Assembly (NCBI GenBank): GCA_900540805.1
Contig: UQHL01000002.1
Location: forward strand, 177,821 to 241,820
Direction of reading: 5' to 3'
Source: an uncultured Eubacteriales bacterium
Lineage (GTDB): Bacteria; Bacillota; Clostridia; Christensenellales; Borkfalkiaceae
Length of the DNA: 64,000 nucleotides
This document shows positions 37,142-46,600 of the stretch, one piece after another. Positions within the stretch are counted from its first letter, which is position 1, and each line of letters begins with the position of its first letter. Under the pieces are notes generated by a model. It ran no database searches. It was given only the letters and a program-made list of their open reading frames with translations, and was not told the DNA's origin. The translations under genes and the position numbers were made by a program.

Positions 37142-38037
37142 CCCATTATTCCTACTTTCAATAATTCGCCGAACAACATTTTCTCAATGGGTCGGTCGCT
37201 GCGCACGGAAACAAACTCCGCCCCGCGGGAAACGCAAAATTCTTTAATTTCCGCTTTTAAGTCTGCCATCGCTTCGTTATAGGCGGAGTGCATACTGCCC
37301 GTAATGCGGAGCTTCATATTCCTTTCGTCGGAAAGATCGGCGGATTCGAGATCGATAAGGTTGACCCGGCCGCTGTAAGAAGGCTCCTCCTCCTCGGGCG
37401 TGAGCACCTGAATCAGCAAGATCTGCTTATGAAGATAGCAGAGATAATCAACCGCTTTTTTCCAATCGCTGTCGGTAAAGAAATCGGAAATAATAACCGC
37501 AAGCCCGTTGCCGTTGCCGAGATTGGGACAGCCCTTGATCGCGGCTTCGAGATCGGTCTCCTCGGAAAACTCCGTGTTTTCCAGCTCGCTGATTGCGCGG
37601 AAAAAAGCGTTTTTTCCGACAATCGTGCCGAACGGATCCTCCGAACGGTTTTCGCGCATGAGCTTATAGGAAACTTTGTCCATGTTATGAACGGACAAAA
37701 ATCCTAAAGCAGCCGCCGTAGCAATGGCATAAGCGGCCTTTTTAGGATTCTCCTTACCCATGGAAGCAGAACAGTCTAGAAAAATTTGAATTTGCATTTG
37801 ACGCTCGTCGGTAAACAGCTTAAGAAAGTATTTTTCAAAACGGCTGTACAGATTCCAATCGATGCGTCGGATATCGTCTCCGAGCTGATATTCGCGATAA
37901 TCGGCGAATTCCACCGTCTGACCGTATGTCTTGACGAGGTGTTTCCCTCCGAAATATCCCGAAAGGTCGGTGCGAAGATTCAGTGCCAAAGTTTCCAGGC
38001 GGCTGAAAAACGCATCGTTCAAGTAAGATACTTTCAT
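37138..38037 (-). CDS. DUF58 protein with VWA-like fold, MoxR partner
   Basis: A 299-residue cytosolic protein. The DUF58 hallmark REYQLGDDIRRIDWN is at residues 48-62, and a VWA-type metal site, FLDCSASM, has Asp88. The C-terminal half is alpha/beta. DUF58 proteins are nearly always encoded beside MoxR ATPases and are thought to be their partners or substrates. The start overlaps the MoxR stop by one base (TAATG), with GGGAG just upstream, and its stop overlaps the BatA-like start. Translation of the three genes is therefore coupled. Confidence 0.92.
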   Translation of the reverse strand: MKVSYLNDAFFSRLETLALNLRTDLSGYFGGKHLVKTYGQTVEFADYREYQLGDDIRRIDWNLYSRFEKYFLKLFTDERQMQIQIFLDCSASMGKENPKKAAYAIATAAALGFLSVHNMDKVSYKLMRENRSEDPFGTIVGKNAFFRAISELENTEFSEETDLEAAIKGCPNLGNGNGLAVIISDFFTDSDWKKAVDYLCYLHKQILLIQVLTPEEEEPSYSGRVNLIDLESADLSDERNMKLRITGSMHSAYNEAMADLKAEIKEFCVSRGAEFVSVRSDRPIEKMLFGELLKVGIMG

Positions 38038-39143
38038 TATTTTCTCCCGAACAGGCCGCGCTTCTTCTTACCCTCCGACTTTTCTTCTTCGGACATATCG
38101 GGCGTATCCGCCGCGAGCGCCGCTTCGGGAAGAGGAACATTTTCAACGGGAGCAACGCGCTCGCCTTTGCCGAGTTCACCGATGATTTTCGAAATAATCT
38201 CGTCGGGAGAAACGCGTTCTGCGATCGCCTCAAAGTTGAGCTTCATTCTGTGACGGAGCACGGAATAGGCGAGCTCGTTGACGTCGTTGTAAGAAACGTT
38301 AAAGCGACCGTTCATCAGCGCTTTGACCTTTGCGGCCGAAATGAGCGCCTGTCCCGCACGGGGGCTTGCGCCGAGGCGGACGTATTTTTTCGCCGTCGCC
38401 GAAGCGCATTCGCTGTCCGGGTGAGTGGCCGAGCATAGCCGCATCGCATAACGCATGACTTCTTCCGCGACGGGGATCTGGTTTGCCGTCGCACGCATTT
38501 CGAGCAGATCCTCCCCGGTGCAGGCCGCTTCCGCAACCTCCGCCATCGTCTTCTGCGTCATATTTACGATATCCATCAGCTCGTCGAGCGTAGGATTCTT
38601 TACAATAAGCTTAAACATGAAGCGGTCCATCTGCGCTTCGGGAAGCGGATAGGTACCGTCCTGCTCGATCGGGTTCTGCGTCGCAAGCACGAAGAAAGGC
38701 TCGTTGAGCTTTCTGGACACGCCCATGACCGTAACCGTGTGCTCCTGCATCGCTTCGAGAAGCGCCGACTGCGTTTTGGGCGTCGCACGGTTGATTTCGT
38801 CCGCGAGAATGATGTTGCTGAAAATAGGCCCCGGCTGGAAGCTGAAAGTCGAATTCCCCGCATCGTCTTTAACGATGATGTTTGTACCCGTAACGTCTGC
38901 CGGCATTAAGTCGGGCGTGAACTGGATTCTCGAAAAGGGAAGGCTGAACACCCTCCCCAACGAACGCACCAAACGGGTTTTTCCGACCCCGGGAACGCCT
39001 TCCAAAAGAACGTTACCTCCCGCGATCATCGCTACTACGGCCCCTTCTACGACCTCTCTCATACCGATCACGTCGCGACCGAGCTGCTCGAAAATCGCTT
39101 TGCATTGCACGCTGAATTTTTGAATGTTTTGTTCTGTTACCAT
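38037..39143 (-). CDS. moxR: MoxR-family AAA+ ATPase
   Basis: A 368-residue AAA+ chaperone-like ATPase. Walker A is EGVPGVGKT (residues 48-56), Walker B IILADEINR (111-119), sensor 1 LATQNPIEQDGTYPLPEAQMDRF follows in two parts, and the lid domain contains GASPRAGQALISAAKVKA. A charged Lys-rich tail of about 40 residues ends in KKRGLFGRK, longer than in short MoxR proteins. MoxR proteins remodel or mature VWA-domain partners. It is the second gene of its operon, 50 bases after the DUF4175-like gene. Confidence 0.95.
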   Translation of the reverse strand: MVTEQNIQKFSVQCKAIFEQLGRDVIGMREVVEGAVVAMIAGGNVLLEGVPGVGKTRLVRSLGRVFSLPFSRIQFTPDLMPADVTGTNIIVKDDAGNSTFSFQPGPIFSNIILADEINRATPKTQSALLEAMQEHTVTVMGVSRKLNEPFFVLATQNPIEQDGTYPLPEAQMDRFMFKLIVKNPTLDELMDIVNMTQKTMAEVAEAACTGEDLLEMRATANQIPVAEEVMRYAMRLCSATHPDSECASATAKKYVRLGASPRAGQALISAAKVKALMNGRFNVSYNDVNELAYSVLRHRMKLNFEAIAERVSPDEIISKIIGELGKGERVAPVENVPLPEAALAADTPDMSEEEKSEGKKKRGLFGRK

Positions 39144-39192
39144 GATTGTGTTTTGCCTCGTCCTTTTGGTAAGTTTTCTGATTGTTTTCGGT

Positions 39193-40344
39193 TTATTTTA
39201 ACGTATTGAGATAAGCTTCGATGATCTTCCGCAGGGAAGCGGGAATTTCGCCCCCGTTCGCAAGGATTTCCATCGCCTCTTTATAATATTGTTCGTAAAC
39301 GTCTTTATAGTCCGTTTTGCCGTCAAGGACCTGATCGTTAGGGTCCGTATATTGGCCGCCGGCACCGCCGCCGGAACCGTCGCCGGAACCGTTTCCGTCG
39401 CCATCGCCTTCACCGTCACTGGGATCGCCGCTGGAATTGCCGCCGTTACCGTTGCCGGAACCGGGACCGTCTCCAAAGGACAGGTCGTCCGAATCCACCC
39501 CTTTCTTTTCGAAAATCGCCAAGATTTCCCGATCTCCGCCCTCGGCGAGGTCCGTTCTGTCCTCTTCGGGATATCCGTCGCTCCAACCGACGAACACCCA
39601 ATCTTCGTTTGCAACCGCGACGACCGTGGTCGTTGTTTTGCCCTCTTCGACGTCCTGCGTGGTCTGTCCGTAAATATGGCCTTGTAAAGGCTTTTTATTA
39701 TCCTGTTCGGAATCCGTTCCCGGCTTCTCGTCCGTCTTTTTTGCGGAAAGCGACTTCACGCCCGTCGTCGGTTTTTCCTCTTTTTCAGGGTAAATCGGGT
39801 CCGAAATCCCGTACGAAATCGTGTATCGGGAGGGCGGGATTATCCTTTCGGGACGATTCGCTATAAATCCCGCAAGGGAGGTCGCCGTCACGCTGAAAAC
39901 CAACGCGACCGAAAGCCCCGCAATAAGTCTGGGCTTCATAAATGCCGAGGTAAAGACGTCGGATTTCATTTTTTTATTGGTCGCGGCGAGAGCGTCTTTT
40001 GCGTCCTCGCGCTGACGCATGGCGATATACGAATCGTCGTTTTCGAGCTCGAGCATCGTGATGGTACGTTCCTCAAGACCCAAACGACGGTCCACCCGCG
40101 CGGCAATCTGCTTCGTCGTGGGACGGAATTTTGCGAAATAAAATATAGGGGCGCTGATCAGCGTGCCGACAAGCAACAGCCCGATCGAAATAAGCCACAG
40201 GCCCTCTACTTTAACAAAGCACGAAACCGTCGCGATGACAATGTTGGCGGCAAATCCGACCAAAAGGCCGAAAATAAGCGATTTTGCCACGCCTTCCGCC
40301 ACGAGACGTTTCCGATACTTGCGAAACATGTTTTTGCTGTCCAT
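39193..40344 (-). CDS. DUF4175-like membrane protein with InlB-type repeat and Gly-rich linker
   Basis: A 383-residue membrane protein and the first gene of the MoxR operon. Two N-terminal helices (residues about 20-72) are followed by a cytosolic segment with QIAARVDRRLGLEERTITML, similar to DUF4175-type proteins often found next to MoxR. A third helix (LIAGLSVALVFSVTATSLAG, about 142-161) leads outside to an InlB-like unit (VVAVANEDWVFVGWSDG), a Gly/Asp/Ser-rich linker (about 285-335) and a final helix-forming segment, DVYEQYYKEAMEILANGG. The InlB-like unit ties it to the lipoproteins of the same operon. AGGGAG precedes the ATG. Confidence 0.8.
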   Translation of the reverse strand: MDSKNMFRKYRKRLVAEGVAKSLIFGLLVGFAANIVIATVSCFVKVEGLWLISIGLLLVGTLISAPIFYFAKFRPTTKQIAARVDRRLGLEERTITMLELENDDSYIAMRQREDAKDALAATNKKMKSDVFTSAFMKPRLIAGLSVALVFSVTATSLAGFIANRPERIIPPSRYTISYGISDPIYPEKEEKPTTGVKSLSAKKTDEKPGTDSEQDNKKPLQGHIYGQTTQDVEEGKTTTTVVAVANEDWVFVGWSDGYPEEDRTDLAEGGDREILAIFEKKGVDSDDLSFGDGPGSGNGNGGNSSGDPSDGEGDGDGNGSGDGSGGGAGGQYTDPNDQVLDGKTDYKDVYEQYYKEAMEILANGGEIPASLRKIIEAYLNTLK

Positions 40345-40380
40345 TATATCCCTCCTTCCGCCGCATATTTCGGCGTATCA

Positions 40381-40399
40381 CACTATATTATCTATAGTG
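40381..40399. promoter_or_regulatory. Operator-like palindrome at the MoxR operon start site
   Basis: CACTATA and TATAGTG are perfect inverted 7-bp arms around TTATC. It begins eight bases downstream of the -10, so it should cover the transcription start and first transcribed bases, a classic repressor position. No adjacent regulator gene explains it. Confidence 0.6.
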
Positions 40400-40406
40400 T
40401 TTATAT

Positions 40407-40436
40407 ATTATATCATTTTTTTCGATATCCTGTCAA
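40407..40436 (-). promoter_or_regulatory. Consensus sigma-A promoter of the MoxR operon
   Basis: TTGACA (complement of 40431-40436), an 18-base spacer and TATAAT (complement of 40407-40412). The leader to the ATG at 40344 is about 55 bases. Confidence 0.9.
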
Positions 40437-40550
40437 CGATATTTATAGAAACTTTACATGTAAAATATTTATATTTGGTATAAACAGAATTTATACTTAT
40501 ACAAAAAATCGGCAAACTTAAGGCCTTTACCATAATTTTACAAGATATTT

Positions 40551-40593
40551 GGCAACAACGGGATCCGCAAAAGCAGATCCCGTTGCCGTTTTT
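40551..40593. terminator. Strong hairpin after the giant LRR lipoprotein gene, T-tract on the plus strand
   Basis: AACGGGATC (40557-40565) pairs with GATCCCGTT (40576-40584) and is extended by GGC/GCC after a three-base bulge. The plus strand continues GTTTTTT. For the minus-strand gene ending at 40607 the hairpin is in the right place but has no T-tract. As a textbook terminator it faces the plus strand. Confidence 0.6.
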
Positions 40594-40606
40594 TGTTGTT
40601 TCCGGA

Positions 40607-43600
40607 TTAAGCTTGAGGCTCTTCCGTTTTCCAGACAATTATCGCGCCGCAGCCCTTATTCCAATCGGTTTTCCACGTCGCACCGGCTTCGGTTTCGGAA
40701 AGCAGAATTCTGATCGTCTGCGTTTCCGTCCAGCCAGAGAACACTTCGATATCGGACAGAACCGTGCCTGCGGGCAGTATAATTTCTTCGATCGCCGTAC
40801 AGCCCTTAAACGCCTGCTTGGCAATCTTAATCGTTTCGCCTTCAAACGTTACGGACGTAAGAGACGAGCAGCCGCTGAAAGCAGAAGCATAAATATCCGT
40901 TATATTTGCGGGAATAACGATCTCTTTCAGGCCGCTGTTCATAAACGCGCCCGCGGAGATTTCCGTAAGATTGGCCGGCAGCGTAACCTTTTCGAGCTTC
41001 GCCGCATTCGCAAACGCATAGTTTTCCAACTTCGTGTCGGCGTTCATGAAGCGGACTTCGGAAACACTCGTGTCCGCAAACGCATAGCCGGAAATCGACG
41101 TAACGCGCTCGGGAACGACAAACGGACCCTGCGGTCTGCTCGGTAATACCATTGCAAGCGTGACCTCGACCTTGGTCTCGTCAACCCTGGTCTCAACATA
41201 GAACGCACCGTCGTTGAAGGAGAAGTTTTCGTTGTCGGCAGCAACGTCGATCGAAGAAAGCTTGTCGCAGCCGTCGATCGCATTTTCGCCTATCGACGTA
41301 AGCGACGCAGGCAGACTGATCTTCGTGAGAGAAGCACAGTTTTGGAAAGCGTATTTACCGATGCTCGTCACGCCTTCGGGAATTTCGATTTCAGTAATCC
41401 CGGTGCCCTTAAACGCATTATTGGCGATAGAGGTAAGCGTTCCGCCCACACCCGTAAACGATACCGTCTGAAGATTTGCCATGTTCGTAAACACGTTTTC
41501 AGCGACCGTCTTAAGTGCACCGTCGGTGGGAATATTCACCTCGGTAAGGTTGGTACAACCTGAGAACGCATTTTTGCCGAGCGACGACACTCCGGTTCCG
41601 ATCGAAATCGAGCCGAGCGAAGTACAATTTTTGAACGCATTGGCAGGAATAGACATTTGTCTTGTGCCGAAGTTGACGGACACAAGCTCTGCACAGCTGT
41701 CGAACGCAGTAGAAAGATAAAGCGACGCGTCAGAATCCTCAAACGTTACACGCACCAATTTTGTATTGGAGAATAACTTAGTGCCAAAGCTCGTGATTCG
41801 GGCGGGAATGACGTTTGTCATATCCGGATCGGTATTATCGAACGTGAAAGAAGTCAATCCCGAATTGCAGAATGTTTCATTATAAAGTTTACCTGCATAG
41901 GAAGTAGAGGACGTATAACCGACGAAACCGGTGAGATCGGCAAAAGTCAGCGACTCACAGCCCTTAAAGGCCTTTTGATTGATATATTTAACTTTTTCCA
42001 GATTGATAGACGCGAGATTTGCACAGCCTTCGAAAGCGGAAGTGTCTATCGTTTCAAGACTTTCGGGCAGAGTAAGAGAAGTAATCGCTTGACAATTCTT
42101 AAACGCGCTGCTGCCGATTTTCTTCAAGGCAGAAGACAACGTTATCGTTTCGAGCGACGTACAGCTTTCGAATGCCGAACTGCCAATCGTTTCAAGCGTC
42201 TCGGGCAGGGCGAGAGAAGCAAGGTTCGTGCAGCCCTTAAACGCACTGCCGCCGATTTCGATCAACGAAGAAGGCAACGTGACCGTCGCAAGAGACGTAC
42301 AGCCGTTAAACGTACTCGAATAAAGAATGCCCAGATGGGACGCGTCATAACCGACGAAACCGCTCAAATCCACGCTTGTAAGAGCTTTGCAGTTTTGAAA
42401 CGCATAGCTATTGAGATACATGACGTTTTTCAAAGCATCTACGTCTTCATCTGTATCGGAAATATTTTCGACGAATATAAGCTTCGTACAACCATCAAAC
42501 GCATAGCCGTTGATTGTCTGAACAGACGAAGGCAAGACAAACTTCGAAAGATTTGTACATTTACTGAAAGCGTATTTATCGATCGTCTGAACGGACTCGG
42601 AAAGAGTAATATTTGTAAGAGACGTACAGCCATAAAAAGCATACGTGTTGATCGTATCCGTCGTCAGCTTACTGAAATCGATTACGCCGTCGCCGAGTTT
42701 CTTGCAGTCTCTGAACGCATATTGTCCGACATCGTTGATCGTCACCTTATCGAGCGCGCTCAAGACGCCGCACGAATAGAAGGTATAGGCGGGGATCGCC
42801 GTGCCGCTGAGACGATTGTTGAACTCGACCGTTTCCAGTTTTGTACAGTTTCCAAATACGCCGTATTTTGCGCTTGTGCTGCTGCCGGGAATAGTAGAAG
42901 TCGAATAACCGGAAGCCTCCGCATACAGCTGAACTTTTGCGCCGTCTGCGGCAAAGGTCACCGTCTGAAGCCCCGACGCCACAAAGGCACCGTTGTCGAT
43001 CGCTGAGATCTTTTTAGGTATCGTGATAGAAGAAAGAGCCGTGCACTTATGGAACATTCCCTCAGAGATCGTCTGAAGCGCGCAGTCCTCCTCAAAGGTA
43101 ACTTTTGCGAGCTTCGTACAGCCGGCAAACGCTATGCGTCCGACCGTCGTCAGCCTTGTCGGGATTTTGACCGACACAAGCGCCGTACAACCCTGGAAAG
43201 CCGCTTCGCCGATAACGAGGGCGTTGCTCTTGTCGGCCGTTAAAGCCGCCGTGCTGTTTTCAAAGGTCAGCGTTTGTAAATATGGATTGTCCTTAAACGC
43301 AACCGCTTGGATTTTTATAACGTCCGCAGGAATTTCAAACGCGGTATCGGTTTTTGAATAAGAATAATAGGCAAGCTCTCTGCCGATCACCGTACCGGCA
43401 TCGTCCTTTAATATTTTATAAACGACGCCGCCGTTCAATTTGAAATCTCCGCTACCGTCACCCGTCAAATTCACAGTCTTCAGCGTTTTGCATCCGTCAA
43501 AGGTGAAATTAAGCGTATCGAGTGTATCGGGGAAGGTGATCGTCTCTAATTTGGAATCCTTAAACAGATATCCGCCAAGCGTTTTGACCGAATCGGGGAG

Positions 43601-46600
43601 CACAATTTCCGTAAAGCCCGTTTTATAGAAGGCATACTCATCGATCCGCGTAAGCCTGCAGTCTTCTTCAAACACCACTTCGGCCAAAGCGGAACTTTGC
43701 GCAAACGCATTGCCGCCGAGCGAAGTGAGACGCGCGGGCAACGTCACCTTTGCGAGGCTCTTCATATTGCTGAATGCGCCGTTATACTGTGCCGTATTAT
43801 GCGAGAAATTGCCGTCGATTACGAGATCGGCCACGCCGCCCGCTTCAAATTCGATTTCCGTGACGGACTCGCAGAAGTCAAACCCGACCCGAACGGTTCT
43901 GCAATCCGACTCGTCGATATATTTCTTTTCAAACTCAAGATGGGAAATCTTCGTGACGGTATTGGGAACGACGACCTTTCCCGTCGCTCCGGGCGCGCAC
44001 ATCAGGAGAATATTTTCGCCTCCGCTCTTGTAACAGAGCAAAACGCCGTTCTCCGCATAGTAATAATTGTCCGTCGCGGTGCCTTTTGCCACGGTAATAT
44101 TCGCAAGTTTTGCACAATTTTCGAAAATCATTCCCGCGGAGCTTATCGCGGCCACGTCATAGCCCTTGGGATCTTTCGCGCTTGCAAGATTTTCGGGGAA
44201 ATTGATCGTTTCGAGCGCGCCGCAACCGTAGAACGCGCCGACGTTCGACAACGAACTTATAAAAGTATAGTTCGGATTAGACTTCCCGTATCCGTTTCCG
44301 CCGATCGTGATCTGCCCTGTACCGCCCGTCTCGAAATCGACGGTTTTAAGAGCCGTACAGTTTTTGAAAGCGGCGCGGCCGACCGCATAATAGCCGTCTG
44401 TTCCGTTTGTGATCGTATTGGGAATGGTGATCTGCTCCAACGACGTACAGCCGCAGAACATATAATCGGCAATACGCGTAGTTCCCTTGGGAAGCGTCAC
44501 GTTCTTCAATGAAACAAGATCGCCGAACGTGCCGTGATTGATAATGATAGAATTAGGACCGTAGCCGCTCTCTTCGTAATAACCGTCTGCAAAGGTTACC
44601 GTCCGTTCGGGGTCCGTCGAGTTTTCGAACACCACACTCTCAATGCCGGAGTTTCTGAAAGGATCGAGGCCGACAGAGGTTACCCCGGAAGGAATGGTAA
44701 TTTCCTTCAAATTTTTACAGCTAGAGAACATTTCATCGGCAATATTTATAAGGCGCTTGGGAAGCTTTACGGACGTAAGCCGCTCATTAAAGAAGAAAAC
44801 ACCAAAATCAAGGCTCTTAACGGGACCTGCGACTTCCAAAGGCTTATCGCCTTCTTCAAAGACGACGGTCATAGGAGTCGTCACATTTGAAGGGGACGAG
44901 GCGAATGCACCTTTGTCGATAAAAGTAACGGAAGCTGGAATGATTACGTTTTCCAACGGCACGCCGAGGAACGCACTCTCTCCGATACTTTCGACCGAAT
45001 CGGGAATGACGAAATTTGTTAAACTATCGTTTCCGCAAACAAAGTAAGCGGGAAGAGCCTTTACACGATTGGGAAGCGTAAACGGTTTAAGCGCATCGCA
45101 CCATCTGAAAGCGCCTTCTTCCAAAACAAGCTCCTCCGTCCCTCCTTCTTCAAATTCAACCGTTTCAAAATTTTCGCAATCCTTAAACGCTTCTTTTCCG
45201 ATAAATGTCACGTTTTTACCGATTTTAATACCGGTTAATCCTTCATTTTCTTTGAACACGCCGGCTCCGATAGAGGTCATCTGTTCGGGAGTCTCGAATA
45301 CGCCCGTCTTGCCGGCGGGATAGAACAACAGCCGCGTATAGCCCTTATCGAACAGCACGCCGTCGTCCGTCACAAAGTATTGATTGTTCTCGTCCACGGT
45401 AATGGACGCGAGTTTTTTACAATCAAGGAACACTCCCTCGCCTATCCCGACGACGTTTTCGGGAATGATTATGCTTTCAATTTTTTCGCATTCCTGGAAA
45501 GCGTAATCACCGAGCGTAAGATCCGCGCCGTCCGCCGCAAATTCGACAGAGGTAAGCGATTGGTTTTGATAAAAAGCGCTTTCCCCGATCGTTTGGAGGC
45601 TTGCGGGGAATTTGAGTACCGCGAGGGGAAGCTCTGCGAAAGCGCTTGCACCGATCTCCGTAAGATTGCCGTTTTCCGCAAAGGTTACCGAGGCAAGTTT
45701 GGTACTTTCAAAAGCATTGGCTCCGATCACCGCGAGGCTTGCGGGAAGCGAGATCTGCGTAAGTCTCACGCAGCTCTTAAACGCCTCGACGCCGAGATCC
45801 GTGACTCGGCTGTTTGCCTCGAACAGGACTTCCGTCAATCCCGTACAGCTTCTGAAAGCGCCTTCCCCTATCCTAAGGCTGACGGCTTCGTTATTCGCCG
45901 CGCCTTTGAATGTAATTTTTACGAGCGCGGAACAGCCCTCGAACGCGCCGTCGCCGATAGACTGCATCCAACCGTTAAACACTACTTCTTCAAGGTTTTT
46001 GCATTTATAGAAAGCTTTATCGGCCACGGAAACCACCGTGGAGGCAAACTCGTATTTCCCGACCCTGCCCTGCGGGCAATATACAAGCTCGGTTTTGGTT
46101 TTATTGAACAACAATCCGTCCTCGGAAGAGTAGGTATTGCTTGCGCCCTCTTCGAGGTTTATTTTTTGCAACGTCGAGCAGCTTGCAAAGAAATCGGGAT
46201 TAAATTCGGAAAGGCGTGCGGGAAGGGTGATTTCTTCCAACGCGGAACAGGACTTAAACGTGTCGCCGCGGAATACGAGATCCCCCGTACCGCCCGCTTC
46301 ACACGTTACTTTTTTGAGATTTCCGCAATAGTAAAAGGCGCTTTCCTCAATCGACAACACACCTTTGGAAATTATGACTTCGGTGAATATATTTCTATTG
46401 AAAACTTTGTTGGGAAGGTTTGTAACGCCGTCGGGAACGACATAAGCGCCGTTTGCGTCGCCGGTCATTCCTTGAGGGACATAGAACAGATCCACCGCGC
46501 TCGTCCTCGGGTTTTTGTAGATGACGCTTCCGCCGACAGACGAATAGACGGGATCGACCACGCCCGCAACGGCATAGATCTCCACGTTTTTCAAACTTGA

